From Aquimonas sp. (GTDB lineage Bacteria; Pseudomonadota; Gammaproteobacteria; Xanthomonadales; Xanthomonadaceae): a DNA stretch of 64,000 bases. Below the pieces are notes generated by a model that saw only the letters and a program-made list of their open reading frames with translations, was not told the origin of the DNA and did no database searches. Shown one piece after another: positions 29,883 to 39,449 of this stretch (position 1 is its first letter; each line of letters opens with the position of its first letter). Position numbers and translations under genes: made by a program. Location of the stretch: assembly GCA_022241605.1 (NCBI GenBank), contig JAKOMQ010000008.1:62001-126000 (forward strand). The letters are read 5' to 3'.

Positions 29883-30655
29883 GCCGGCATCCGCCCCTTG
29901 TCACCGAGCGTCAGCACATCGAAACCGGTCTCGGTGACCGCGATCATGTGCTCCCACTGTGCCGACAGCGAGCGGTCCTTGGTGACCACGGTCCAGCCAT
30001 CTGGCAGCAGGCGCGTATGGCGGGCGCCGGCGTTGATCATCGGCTCGATGGTGAAGGTCATGCCCGGCTTCAGCACGAGCCCGGTGCCCGGGATGCCGTA
30101 GTGGAGCACCTGCGGATCCTCGTGATACACCTGCCCGATGCCGTGCCCGCAGTACTCGCGCACCACCGAGAAACGCTCGGACTCCGCATAACTCTGGATA
30201 GCGTGGCCGATATCGCCCAAGGTGGCGCCCGGCCGCACCGTGCGGATTCCGCGCCACATCGCCTGGAAAGTGACATCGACCAGGCGCTTGGCCAGCACCG
30301 AGGGCTGGCCCACGAAGTACATGCGGCTGGTGTCGCCGTGCCAGCCATCCTTGATGACGGTGACATCGATGTTGATGATGTCGCCGTCCTTCAGCACCTT
30401 GGATTCGCTGGGGATGCCGTGGCAGATGACGTTGTTCACCGAGGTGCAGAGGGTCTTCGGGAAGCCGCGATAGCCCACGTTGGCCGGGATCGTGCCCTGC
30501 ACCTTGACGATGTGCTCGTGGCAGATCCGGTCCAACTCCTCGGTGCTGACGCCGGGGCGGACATGCGGGGTGATGATGTCGAGCACCTCGGCGGCCAGCC
30601 GGCCGGCCTCGCGCATCTGCTCGATCTGCTCTGGGGTCTTGACGGAAATGGCCAT
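29879..30655 (-). CDS. map: Map, type I methionine aminopeptidase
   Basis: Map removes the initiator methionine from nascent proteins. From ATG 30655 it has 258 residues; the track start seven codons upstream lacks family similarity. The five metal ligands are recognisable: two Asp in NIDVTVIKDGWHGDTSRM, His in CGHGIGQVYHE, Glu in TIEPM and Glu in the final MIAVTETGF. The gene is divergent from rpsB, but an Rhs-derived block of about 2.7 kb now lies between them. Confidence 0.96.
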   Translation of the reverse strand: MAISVKTPEQIEQMREAGRLAAEVLDIITPHVRPGVSTEELDRICHEHIVKVQGTIPANVGYRGFPKTLCTSVNNVICHGIPSESKVLKDGDIINIDVTVIKDGWHGDTSRMYFVGQPSVLAKRLVDVTFQAMWRGIRTVRPGATLGDIGHAIQSYAESERFSVVREYCGHGIGQVYHEDPQVLHYGIPGTGLVLKPGMTFTIEPMINAGARHTRLLPDGWTVVTKDRSLSAQWEHMIAVTETGFDVLTLGDKGRMPA

Positions 30656-30662
30656 ACGGCGA

Positions 30663-31345
30663 TTATCGGCCAGCACGGCCTGCGGGGGAAACTGCCAAAC
30701 GGACTGGTTCGGGCGTGATCCGAAAGGAGCGGCAGGCGCCCCACCATGTGACGCGGGCTAGCGGCTTCCGACAGGGCAACGCTGGCAGCACCCCAAGCTC
30801 GGGGTCGTTGACGCGACCGCCCATGTGGACCAAGCCCACCGAGTCCAGCTGCTCGTGCCCGGTGAAGCCGCGCGTGGTGTACGGCGGAATCACGAAGGCC
30901 GCCGCGCTGTTCCAGTCGTTGCCGTTGCGACGACCGCCGTGCGGATCGAAGCTCATCCGCTGCAGCACCGCGCCGGTGGCGCTGGCGATCACGCCTACCG
31001 AGCCCAGCGCATCGGTGAACAGGTACTGCTTCAGCGGCGCGCTGCCGTTGCTGTAGCGCGTTTCGATCAGCACGCCGAGCTGGCGGCGGTCCTCCACCAC
31101 CCCGTCGGGACGGGTGACCTCCTCGACGCTGCCAAAGGTGCGGGTGACTGTGATCTGCCCGTTGATGGTCTCGCGCCGCAGGTAGCGGCTGCCGTCGGGG
31201 GCGTAGGAGAGCTCCAGGTGGGCCGACGAAGATCGAATTCAAGGGCGGCATGCGGGCTGGCGTAACGCCCCACCCGGAGCTCCTGGCTGTCACCCAGGTA
31301 CGTGTTCGGCGGGGATCTGACACTTAGCGGTCTGTGTTGCTGCAA
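30663..31345 (-). pseudogene. Degraded Rhs/YD-repeat core fragment (copy B)
   Basis: On the minus strand two frames carry Rhs core sequence. The upstream one reads TYLGDSQELRVGRYASPH. After a shift near base 31215 the frame continues LELSYAPDGSRYLRRET, QYLFTDALGSVGVIAS and RGFTGHEQLDSVGLVHMGGRVNDPELG. The core then ends abruptly where RFLQPDP is expected, and the tail (PALPCRKPLARV) is unlike Rhs. It has no usable start and no toxin of its own. Bases 30792-31104 are a close copy of 32977-33289. It is best read as a displaced orphan Rhs tip left by an earlier toxin cassette. Confidence 0.8.
30792..31104. repeat. Direct repeat copy B (Rhs core)
   Basis: Aligned by hand without gaps to 32977-33289 at a constant offset of 2185 bases, with about 15 mismatches in 313. 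The two copies flank the toxin end and the immunity candidate, so recombination between them would delete both. Confidence 0.85.
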
Positions 31346-31800
31346 GCCAAGGCTATTCGACCCATGATCAAGCTAAACGCCTCTGGAGACACCGATGAGT
31401 CGTTACCTCGCTCGGTCATGCGCGACAGGTCCAAACCGTCAACAAAAAGACCTGTGCCATTCCTTCGACCGATAAAAACCCCACCAACCGATCCGTCATT
31501 ACCAAAATAAATAGGGCGAACTTCAGCCCCTCTTAATACGGTCGGCAACCCATCATCGAGAACCGATCGACGAATAGCTCCGTGCCACCCTGGAAACACA
31601 AGCCTCCCTAGCGTTCTTTCCTCATTGATCAGAATTCTTCCAAGGATCTTCTCGTCCGCCCAATCAAGCACGTCCTCTCTTACTCGATCGTTCTCCAAAA
31701 GCTCGCGCCAGTATGCGCACTCTCTGGCGTCGGAATGCTCATGACTGCACCCCACGAACATGAAGGTGATGCACGCAATCAAGAAAGGCCGACAGCACAT
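31324..31800 (-). CDS. Lipoprotein, candidate immunity protein for the Rhs toxin
   Basis: A 158-residue protein with a lipoprotein signal: a short hydrophobic stretch (FLIACITFMFVGC) with a lipobox before Cys18. No known domain was recognised. It starts one base after the toxin stop on the same strand, the position of an immunity gene in polymorphic-toxin loci. A membrane-anchored periplasmic location would fit a toxin acting in the periplasm or entering through it. Base composition is distinctly lower in GC (28 or 29 of 60 on two lines counted by hand) than the surrounding genes, which suggests recent transfer. The role is inferred from position only. Confidence 0.65.
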   Translation of the reverse strand: MCCRPFLIACITFMFVGCSHEHSDARECAYWRELLENDRVREDVLDWADEKILGRILINEERTLGRLVFPGWHGAIRRSVLDDGLPTVLRGAEVRPIYFGNDGSVGGVFIGRRNGTGLFVDGLDLSRMTERGNDSSVSPEAFSLIMGRIALACSNTDR

Positions 31801-31801
31801 A

Positions 31802-32749
31802 TTATCGCCCTCGCCTGTTGTAGAAATCGTAGCCGTATGCCGTCCACCTCAATCGATTCGGTATTCGGTCAGCCCCCTTAAATGCCAGATTGTAGGTAAC
31901 GACTGAGTTGTATGCGGTGCTAAAGTGGTTGCCGCGAGCGGCGTGGAGCATACCTTGATAAAGATAGTTTATGTCTCCGCCCACTTGAATTGCAGACAAC
32001 CCACCCGGCGCACCAACTATTCGAAACTGATCTCCGCCATAGCGCCCATAAAATACGCTATCGCCAGTAGCGTTTACGCCCCAAAGCACTTCTGAAAAGC
32101 GATTCAGCGACATATTTCGATAGCCTCCGGCTGCGGAAGATCGCATATCCAACATGCGCGCCTCCGTCTCCATTATGTAATGCAGCTCGTCCACGGTTAT
32201 TGATTTAACCCCATCCTCGCCTGCAGGCCGCTCAAGAATACCGCGAACACTGTCAAGACGCGAAGCCAATTCGTCAGACCAGAATGGCTCTTCTTGCTCC
32301 CTGCGGCTCGCTTGGGAGGCCCCCTCATGCGCCATCGTATTAAACGCAAACGACATCGCCGCAGTCACCGCCCCATTGGCAAACTTCCCTCCGCTCAAGC
32401 TCGATGCCGTGCCACCGATCATGGCATGCACCACGCCGCGGGCGGCTTGGGTCTCAATGCCCTGGGTCAGTGGGCCGGCGGCTTCGGAGAAGCCTGCGCT
32501 GGCAAAGCCATGCGCGAACTTGCCGCCCTGCAGGCTGCTGGTAATGCCGCCTGCGCTGCCGTGGGCCACGATCTTGCTGACCCGGCCGATGGTGTTGAGC
32601 TTGTCGCCTGTGCGCGCCCAGGCCGACGCCTGGGTGCCGGCATCGAAGTAGCTGCCGATCCCGAAGAACAACGCCCCTGAAAAGGCCCCGTACAAGCCGC
32701 CCTTCAGGCTGCCGCTCTGCACCGCACCGGCCGCGAATCCGCCGGCCAC
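31802..32749 (-). CDS. Rhs toxin C-terminal part (frame-separated from its core)
   Basis: The frame reads a small-residue-rich segment typical of the region after Rhs cores (GGLYGAFSGALFFGIGSYF and two SSLxGGKFAxG units), followed by about 165 polar residues. That variable end contains SITVDELHYIMETEARM, QVGGDINYLYQGM and a final AYGYDFYNRRGR, and is the likely toxic domain. I cannot assign it to a named toxin family. The track's GTG start is internal. Translated without the shift, the frame runs on from the core fragment at 32704-33285 (see the 8-G tract). GC falls towards the 3' end, matching the adjacent immunity gene. Confidence 0.65.
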   Translation of the reverse strand: MAGGFAAGAVQSGSLKGGLYGAFSGALFFGIGSYFDAGTQASAWARTGDKLNTIGRVSKIVAHGSAGGITSSLQGGKFAHGFASAGFSEAAGPLTQGIETQAARGVVHAMIGGTASSLSGGKFANGAVTAAMSFAFNTMAHEGASQASRREQEEPFWSDELASRLDSVRGILERPAGEDGVKSITVDELHYIMETEARMLDMRSSAAGGYRNMSLNRFSEVLWGVNATGDSVFYGRYGGDQFRIVGAPGGLSAIQVGGDINYLYQGMLHAARGNHFSTAYNSVVTYNLAFKGADRIPNRLRWTAYGYDFYNRRGR

Positions 32750-32807
32750 CGTGACCGCAAAGGCTTGGCCGGTGCCGAGCGTCGTTCCCCAAATGCCGCC
32801 GGCCCAG

Positions 32808-32815
32808 CCCCCCCC
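32808..32815. other. Homopolymer tract (8 C on plus, 8 G on coding strand) at the Rhs frameshift
   Basis: The run sits exactly where the Rhs core frame and the toxin frame part. Adding one base restores a continuous frame across both ORFs. It could be a slippage or phase-variation site, a fixed mutation, or a sequencing error. Confidence 0.75.
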
Positions 32816-32976
32816 GTGTACACCGTGATCGCCACCGCCACCACCGTGCGCAGCAGCTGGCCCAGCGACAGGTAGCCGCTGGGGTCGGTCAGCGCCAGCG
32901 GGTTGTTCAGCACATAGCTGTAGCGGTTCAGGCCCTGCAGGCCGGCATCCAGCATCGGGTCCGGCTGCAGGAAGCG

Positions 32977-33289
32977 CCCAAGCTCAGGGTCATAGACGCG
33001 AGCGCCCATGTGGACCAAGCCCACCGAGTCCAGCTGCTCGTGCCCGGTGAAGCCGCGCGTGGTGTATGGCGGAATCACGAAGGCCGCCGCGCTGTTCCAG
33101 TCGTTGGCGTTGCGACGGCCGCCGTGCGGATCGAAGCTCATCCGCTGCAGCACCGCGCCGGTGGCGCTGGCGATCACGTCCACCGAGCCCAGCGCATCGG
33201 TGAACAGGTACTGCTTCAGCGGGGCGATGCCGTTGCTGTAGCGCGCTTCAATCAGCACGCCGAGCTGACGGCGGTCCTCCATCACCCCG
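32977..33289. repeat. Direct repeat copy A (Rhs core)
   Basis: Partner of 30792-31104, encoding the conserved Rhs core tip; about 95% identical by hand count. Confidence 0.85.
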
Positions 33290-33350
33290 CCCGGCCCTGC
33301 GCTCCTTCACGCTTCTGGAGCTCCGGGTGACCGTGGTCTGGCCTGCGGGT

Positions 33351-33379
33351 TTGCCAGGCAGGAGCCCATGGGCTATGCT
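33351..33379 (+). promoter_or_regulatory. Predicted sigma-70 promoter of rpsB-tsf
   Basis: TTGCCA, a 17-base spacer and TATGCT give a strong consensus-like promoter about 215 bases before the rpsB start. The Rhs homology fades where this promoter begins. Confidence 0.65.
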
Positions 33380-33385
33380 TCCAAG

Positions 33386-33594
33386 GCTTTGTCGGCCATT
33401 TCGGTGGCCTGCATAGCCGCCCACGCCGGGCGCACCGGCGAATTCACACACAGGCAGCACCCCGTCCGACGGGGTCCCGCAGGTAGCCTCCAGGCTGGCT
33501 GCGGGCGTCGGGCGCGAGCCCTGTGGAGGCCCAACCCCAGGACCTTTCTCCGCCCTATATGTCGGCGGATTGGTTCGTATTTCAGGAGCACACC
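33386..33594 (+). promoter_or_regulatory. Long rpsB 5' leader
   Basis: About 210 untranslated bases follow the predicted start point. They contain a short hairpin at 33476-33492 (ACCCCGT-CCG-ACGGGGT) and a GC-rich region around 33490-33540. In other proteobacteria the rpsB leader binds ribosomal protein S2 for autoregulation. That role is plausible here but the structure was not modelled. Confidence 0.4.
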
Positions 33595-34434
33595 ATGCCT
33601 CAGGTCACCATGCGTCAGATGCTGGAAGCCGGCGTTCATTTCGGCCACCAGACCCGTTACTGGAACCCGAAGATGGGCGAGTACATCTTCGGCGCGCGCG
33701 GCAAGATCCACATCATCAACCTCGAGAAGACCGTGCCGCTGTTCAGCGACGCGATGAACTTCCTCTCGGGCATCGCCCAGAAGCGCGGCACCGTCCTGTT
33801 TGTCGGCACCAAGCGGTCCGCCCGCGAAGCCATCAAGGAAGAAGCCACCCGCTGCGGGCAGCCTTTCGTGGCGCAGCGCTGGTTGGGCGGCATGCTGACC
33901 AACTTCCGCACCGTGAAGGGCTCGATCTCGCGCCTGAAGGAGCTGGAAGCGGCCGCCACCGACGGCACCTTCGAGAAGCTGGTCAAGCACGAAGTGCTGC
34001 AGCTGCAGCGCGAGACCGACAAGCTGGAAGCCTCGATCGGCGGCATCAAGAACATGGGCGGGCTGCCTGACGCGCTGTTCGTGATCGATATCGGCCACGA
34101 AAATATCGCCATCCTGGAAGCCAAGAAGTTGGGCATCCCGGTGGTCGCCGTGGTCGACACCAACTATGACCCGAGCCTCGTCGACTACCCGATCCCGGGC
34201 AACGACGACGCCATCCGCGCCGTGCAGCTGTACACCCGCGCGGCTGCCGATGCCGTCCTCGAAGGCCGCGCCGCGGCCCCGCAGAGCGCCCGCATGGACG
34301 ACGAGTTCGTCGAGCTGGACGCCGAGGGCAACCCCGTCGCGAAGAGCGACGACGAGCGCAAGCCGGCCCGTCGCCCGGCCCCCGGCAACAAGCGTCCCGG
34401 CGGCGGCCAGCGCCGCGGCCGCGACGGCGAGTAA
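33595..34434 (+). CDS. rpsB: 30S ribosomal protein S2
   Basis: S2 binds late to the 30S subunit between head and body. From the ATG at 33595, preceded by AGGAGCA, the protein is 279 residues and begins [20 protein letters not shown]. The signature regions [12 protein letters not shown] and [12 protein letters not shown] are present. The C-terminus carries a 40-residue Arg/Lys/Gly-rich extension ([11 protein letters not shown]) beyond the Escherichia coli length. tsf follows after 135 bases with a stem-loop between. Confidence 0.97.
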   Translation: MPQVTMRQMLEAGVHFGHQTRYWNPKMGEYIFGARGKIHIINLEKTVPLFSDAMNFLSGIAQKRGTVLFVGTKRSAREAIKEEATRCGQPFVAQRWLGGMLTNFRTVKGSISRLKELEAAATDGTFEKLVKHEVLQLQRETDKLEASIGGIKNMGGLPDALFVIDIGHENIAILEAKKLGIPVVAVVDTNYDPSLVDYPIPGNDDAIRAVQLYTRAAADAVLEGRAAAPQSARMDDEFVELDAEGNPVAKSDDERKPARRPAPGNKRPGGGQRRGRDGE

Positions 34435-34443
34435 GCCTGTCGC

Positions 34444-34468
34444 GAACCCCGCGTACCGCGCGGGGTTC
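34444..34468 (+). terminator. Stem-loop between rpsB and tsf (partial terminator or attenuator)
   Basis: GAACCCCGCG, loop TACCG and CGCGGGGTTC form a 10-bp stem eight bases after the rpsB stop. No T-run follows, so it more likely reduces read-through or stabilises the rpsB message than ends it fully. Confidence 0.5.
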
Positions 34469-34569
34469 ATGCGCCTGCAATGCGGGGCAGACACTCTGCC
34501 CCGTTCGGCGCTTTCCATCACGGGCATGGCGGAGTCCCCGCTGTGCCCAGCAACCTTGAAAGGATCCCC

Positions 34570-35448
34570 ATGGAAATCACTGCCAGCCTGGTGAAGGAAC
34601 TGCGTGAGCGCTCCGGCGCCGGCATGATGGAGTGCAAAAAGGCCCTGGCCGAAAACGCCGGCGACATCGAAGCGGCGATGGAACACCTGCGCAAGACCGG
34701 CTTGGCCAAGGCTGACAAGAAGGCGGGCCGCGTGGCTGCGGAAGGCCGCATCGGCGTCGCCCAGGACGGTGCCAACGCGGTGCTCGTCGAGGTCAACTGC
34801 GAGACCGACTTCGTAGCCAAGGACGAGAACTTCCTGACGTTTGTCGACACGGTTGCCCAGGCCGCCCTTGCCTCCGGTGCCGCCGACGTGGAAGCGCTGA
34901 AGGCCGCCAAGCTGGCCGATGGCGCCAGCGTCGAGGAAACTCGTGCGGCGGTGATTGCCAAGGTGGGCGAGAACGTGCAGGTGCGCCGTATGGTGCGCTT
35001 CGAGAGCAGCGACAACATCGCGGCCTACATCCACGGCGGTCGCATTGGCGTGCTGGTGGAGCTCAAGGGCGGCGACGTCGAGCTGGCCCGCGGCATCGCC
35101 ATGCATGTAGCGGCGATGAACCCGCCCTACAACAAAGCCAGCGACGTGCCGGCCGACTTCCTGGCCAAGGAGAAGGAAATCGAGCTGGCCAAGATGTCCG
35201 ACAAGGACCGCTCCAAGCCCGCCGAGATCCTCGAGAAGATCATCAGCGGCAAGGTCAACCGTATCGTCAACGAGGTCACCCTCTACGGCCAGCCGTTCGT
35301 CATCAATACCGACCAGAGCGTCGAGGCCGCTGTAAAGGCCGCCGGCGCCGACGTGGTGCGCTTCGAGCGCCTCGCCGTTGGCGAGGGTATCGAGAAGGTG
35401 GTCGAGGACTACGCGTCGGAAGTGATGAAGGCCGCGGGTCTGGCCTGA
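34570..35448 (+). CDS. tsf: Elongation factor Ts
   Basis: EF-Ts is the guanine nucleotide exchange factor for EF-Tu. From ATG 34570, preceded by AAAGGAT, it is 292 residues and opens [26 protein letters not shown], the universal N-terminal module. [12 protein letters not shown] follows near residue 77. The coiled-coil and subdomain C end at MKAAGLA. The track start 30 codons earlier is in the intergenic region. A hairpin terminator follows. pyrH and frr, often next in other genomes, are not here. Confidence 0.97.
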   Translation: MEITASLVKELRERSGAGMMECKKALAENAGDIEAAMEHLRKTGLAKADKKAGRVAAEGRIGVAQDGANAVLVEVNCETDFVAKDENFLTFVDTVAQAALASGAADVEALKAAKLADGASVEETRAAVIAKVGENVQVRRMVRFESSDNIAAYIHGGRIGVLVELKGGDVELARGIAMHVAAMNPPYNKASDVPADFLAKEKEIELAKMSDKDRSKPAEILEKIISGKVNRIVNEVTLYGQPFVINTDQSVEAAVKAAGADVVRFERLAVGEGIEKVVEDYASEVMKAAGLA

Positions 35449-35474
35449 TACGTCTACCGACGGCTTTGAAAACG

Positions 35475-35510
35475 ACAGGGCGCGGCCACTCGGCTGCGCC
35501 CTGTTTCGTT
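35475..35510 (+). terminator. Rho-independent terminator after tsf
   Basis: ACAGGGCGC and GCGCCCTGT form a 9-bp stem with a 12-base loop, followed by TTCGTT. Confidence 0.7.
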
Positions 35511-35768
35511 ACGCGGGCTTTTTACGCCACGGCGAACCCTCGCACGGCTGAACACGCCCCCGCCCGCTGCGCGTCCCGGCCTAGGGCATCTGAGAGCATG
35601 TGAGCAAACCATCCGCCTGCTGCGGCCGCCGCTGGACACTCGTGCCGGCGGCTGGCGGCGACGGGTGGCTCGGCCCCGACCCGACCCGGCCGAAGGCAGG
35701 CCCGCATGGCATAATCCCGCCGCCCGGGCGTCCGCCGGGGCATCTCCACGATTTCCCGGGAGCCCGGC
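35511..35768. other. Non-coding gap with the second 29-base dispersed repeat
   Basis: No gene is seen here. Bases 35583-35595 (AGGGCATCTGAGA) match 24556-24568 after the unknown gene. Bases 35606-35634 match 23865-23893 after the acylase gene at 28 of 29 positions. Confidence 0.6.
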
Positions 35769-36377
35769 ATGACGATCGCCATTCGCGACGTTGGCGAGCA
35801 CGACCTTGATTCCGTCCTCGCGCTCAACAACAGCGCTGGGCAGAGCATCCTTCCACTCGACGCCGAGCGCGTGCGCTTTTTCATGCGCCACGCCGATTAC
35901 TTCCGCGTCGCCGAGGTCGACGGTCAGATCGCAGGTTTTCTGATCGCGCTGCGCCCGGGAACGCCCTACGGCAGCTCCAACTACCGATGGTTCTGCGAGC
36001 AGTTCGAGGAGTTTCTCTACATCGACCGCATCGTAGTGGCCGGATCGCGTCGCGGCGCTGGCCTCGGCCGGGTGTTCTACGCCGACGTGACCAGCTACGC
36101 CGAGGTGCGGGTGCCGATCCTGGCCTGCGAGGTGTTCCTTGAGCCGCGTAACGACGCCGCCCTGCTCTTCCACGGCACCTATGGCTTCCGCGAGGTCGGT
36201 CAGCACCTCATGGCCGAGTCGGGTCGTCAGGTCAGCCTGCTGGTCAAGGATCTGCCGAGCTTCGCGTTCGTACGCGACAACTACCTCGGTGCGGGTGGCC
36301 TGCCCGAAGAGCCCTGGCTGATCAGCCGGACGCGGCTCGGCGATGTCCCCGCGGCCATCCGAGCCAGCGCAAGCTGA
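35769..36377 (+). CDS. GNAT-family N-acetyltransferase
   Basis: A 202-residue GCN5-related acetyltransferase. The acetyl-CoA loop is [19 protein letters not shown] near residues 90-108. The strand before it (YIDRIVV) and the later [17 protein letters not shown] are typical of the fold. The substrate is unknown. A GGGAG element sits eight bases before the ATG. The stop shares TGATG with the minC start, so the gene is likely co-transcribed with minCDE, though a division role is not implied. Confidence 0.85.
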   Translation: MTIAIRDVGEHDLDSVLALNNSAGQSILPLDAERVRFFMRHADYFRVAEVDGQIAGFLIALRPGTPYGSSNYRWFCEQFEEFLYIDRIVVAGSRRGAGLGRVFYADVTSYAEVRVPILACEVFLEPRNDAALLFHGTYGFREVGQHLMAESGRQVSLLVKDLPSFAFVRDNYLGAGGLPEEPWLISRTRLGDVPAAIRASAS

Positions 36378-37153
36378 TGGCCGTCGCGCCCAGCTTCGAG
36401 CAGGCCGGTGAGCTCAAGATCGGTCAGGTCGGAATCGCCAACCTGCGTATCCGTGAACTGGACACGCCGCGTCTGGTGGCCGAGATGCGCGAGCGCGTCG
36501 AGCGCGCGCCCAAGCTTTTTGCCCGCGCGGCGGTGGTGGTGGACTTTGGCTCCCTGAGCCAGTGCCCGGCCGAAGACGAGGCACGCGCCCTGATCGATGG
36601 GCTGCGTTCGGCCGGCGTGCTGCCCGTAGCGCTGGCCTTTGGTACTCGCGAGGTCGATGCCCTGTCCGAGCGTCTCGGCCTGCCGCTGCTGGCGAAGTTC
36701 CGCGCCCAATACGAAACCGGCCGCGAAACCAGCGCCAGCGCCACTCCTGCCCCGCCCGCCCCGGCTCCTCCCGAGCCTGCACCGGCGCCTGCGCCCGCGC
36801 CCGCCGCTGCGACATCCCTGCCCGCCACGAGCCTGCTGCATGCAGCGCCGGTGCGTTCGGGCCAGCAGGTCTACGCGCAAGGCCGCGATCTCACGGTCTG
36901 CGCCATGGTGGCCAATGGTGCCGAGGTGATCGCGGACGGCAGCATCCACATTTACGGCAACCTGCGCGGCCGCGCGCTGGCGGGCGCCCGTGGCGATGTC
37001 AACGCGCGCATCTTCTGTCGCGAGTTCAATGCCGAGCTGGTCGCAATCGCCGGCAACTACAAGGTGATGGAATCCATTTCGGAGAGTCTGCGCGGCAAAC
37101 CGGTGCAGATCTGGCTGGAAGACGACAAACTGCAGTTCGCAGCCATGGCCTGA
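36377..37153 (+). CDS. minC: MinC, septum-site determining protein
   Basis: MinC blocks FtsZ polymerisation away from midcell when brought to the membrane by MinD. The 258 residues show an N-terminal MinC_N domain (about 1-112) and a very Pro/Ala-rich linker (about 118-145). The C-terminal right-handed beta-helix, about 155-255, contains [18 protein letters not shown] and dimerises and binds MinD. It overlaps the upstream GNAT stop by one base. minD follows after 57 bases. Confidence 0.94.
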   Translation: MAVAPSFEQAGELKIGQVGIANLRIRELDTPRLVAEMRERVERAPKLFARAAVVVDFGSLSQCPAEDEARALIDGLRSAGVLPVALAFGTREVDALSERLGLPLLAKFRAQYETGRETSASATPAPPAPAPPEPAPAPAPAPAAATSLPATSLLHAAPVRSGQQVYAQGRDLTVCAMVANGAEVIADGSIHIYGNLRGRALAGARGDVNARIFCREFNAELVAIAGNYKVMESISESLRGKPVQIWLEDDKLQFAAMA

Positions 37154-37210
37154 GGCCCGGCTGTCATTCCTGTTCACTCATTCGCAGCACACGCAGATGG
37201 AGTAAGTGCC

Positions 37211-38020
37211 TTGGCAGAAATCATCGTCATCACCTCGGGCAAGGGTGGGGTCGGCAAGACCACCAGCAGCGCCAGCATCGCGGTCGGCCTGGCCCGCCAG
37301 GGCAAGAAGGTGGCGGTCATCGACTTCGACGTCGGCCTGCGCAACCTCGACCTGATCATGGGCTGCGAGCGTCGCGTGGTGTACGACTTCGTCAACGTCA
37401 TCCAGGGCGAGGCCACCCTCCGGCAGGCCCTCATCAAGGACAAGCGTTTTGACAACCTGCATGTGCTCGCCGCCTCGCAGACGCGCGACAAGGACGCGCT
37501 GACCCGCGAAGGCGTGGAGAAAGTCCTGAATGATCTGGCTGCCGAGGGCTTCGATTTCATCCTCTGCGACAGCCCGGCCGGCATCGAGAAGGGTGCCTTC
37601 CTCGCCATGTACTTCGCCGATCGCGCGGTGGTGGTGGTCAATCCCGAGGTCAGTTCGGTGCGCGACTCGGATCGCGTGCTCGGCCTGCTGGCCAGCAAGA
37701 CCCGCCGCGCCGAGCGCGGTGAGCGCGTGCAGGAGTACCTGCTGCTGACGCGCTACAACCCAAGGCGCGTCGAGGCCGGCGAGATGATGAGCATCGCCGA
37801 CGTCGAGGAAGTGCTCGGATTGAAGGCCATCGGGGTGGTGCCGGAATCGCCGGACGTGCTGTCCTCGTCCAACAAGGGCGAGCCGGTGATCCTGGAGGAG
37901 ACATCCGCCGCCGGCCAGGCCTACACCGACGCGGTGGCTCGTCTGCTCGGCGAGGACCGCCCCATGCGCTTCACCCAGGTCGAGAAGAAAGGCCTGCTGC
38001 AGAAACTCTTTGGAGGCTGA
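37211..38020 (+). CDS. minD: MinD, septum-site determining ATPase
   Basis: A ParA/MinD-family ATPase that oscillates with MinE and recruits MinC to the membrane. The 269 residues carry the deviant Walker A GKGGVGKTT at about 9-17, the Walker B region DFILCDSPAGIE and a C-terminal membrane-targeting amphipathic helix (KKGLLQKLFGG). The start codon is TTG at 37211: GGAG lies at 37199-37202, eight bases upstream, and the next residues AEIIVITSGKGG match the family. An ATG at 37197 would meet a stop two codons later. Confidence 0.95.
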   Translation: MAEIIVITSGKGGVGKTTSSASIAVGLARQGKKVAVIDFDVGLRNLDLIMGCERRVVYDFVNVIQGEATLRQALIKDKRFDNLHVLAASQTRDKDALTREGVEKVLNDLAAEGFDFILCDSPAGIEKGAFLAMYFADRAVVVVNPEVSSVRDSDRVLGLLASKTRRAERGERVQEYLLLTRYNPRRVEAGEMMSIADVEEVLGLKAIGVVPESPDVLSSSNKGEPVILEETSAAGQAYTDAVARLLGEDRPMRFTQVEKKGLLQKLFGG

Positions 38021-38026
38021 CGGCCC

Positions 38027-38298
38027 ATGGGATTCCTCGATTTCCTGAAAGGCAAGCCGAAGGCCACGGCAAACATCGCCAAGGAGCGCCTGCGCATCAT
38101 CGTCGCCCAGGAGCGCAGCGCCCGCGGCGGCCCGGACTACCTGCCACTGCTGCGCCGCGAGCTGCTGGAGGTGATCCGCAAGTACGTCAACGTCGACGTC
38201 GACGCGGTCAAGGTCGACCTCGTCAAGGAAGGCGAGCACGACGTGCTGGACATCTCGGTCGCACTTCCCGAGGGCGAGGCGCGCGCGGGAAACCCCGA

Positions 38299-38302
<4 letters not shown>
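38027..38302 (+). CDS. minE: MinE, cell division topological specificity factor
   Basis: MinE stimulates the MinD ATPase and drives its pole-to-pole oscillation. At 91 residues it matches the family. The N-terminal membrane/MinD-binding part (MGFLDFLKG, then [13 protein letters not shown]) is followed by the beta-rich dimerisation domain ([19 protein letters not shown]). It lies six bases after minD and overlaps the next gene by four. Confidence 0.95.

Positions 38303-39448
<1,146 letters not shown>

Positions 39449-39449
<1 letters not shown>

Larger units (their letters stand above)
32704..33350 (-). pseudogene. Rhs core tip, 5'-truncated and frameshifted (copy A)
   Basis: The fragment contains the last part of an Rhs core: QYLFTDALGSVDVIAS, GFTGHEQLDSVGLVHMGARVYDPELGRFLQPDP and the boundary motif NNPLALTDPSGY that normally precedes the variable toxin. 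After TVYTGG the frame is lost at a run of eight G (minus strand, 32815-32808). One extra G would continue into WAGGIWGTTLGTGQ and the toxin frame. Upstream homology to copy B (GQTTVTR) fades near 33350, at the rpsB promoter, so the N-terminal shell of a full Rhs protein is absent. Confidence 0.8.

Noticed and set aside
33373-35106. 577-codon minus-strand ORF across rpsB and tsf
   Set aside because: It runs through two universally conserved genes and their leader on the other strand; a composition artefact.
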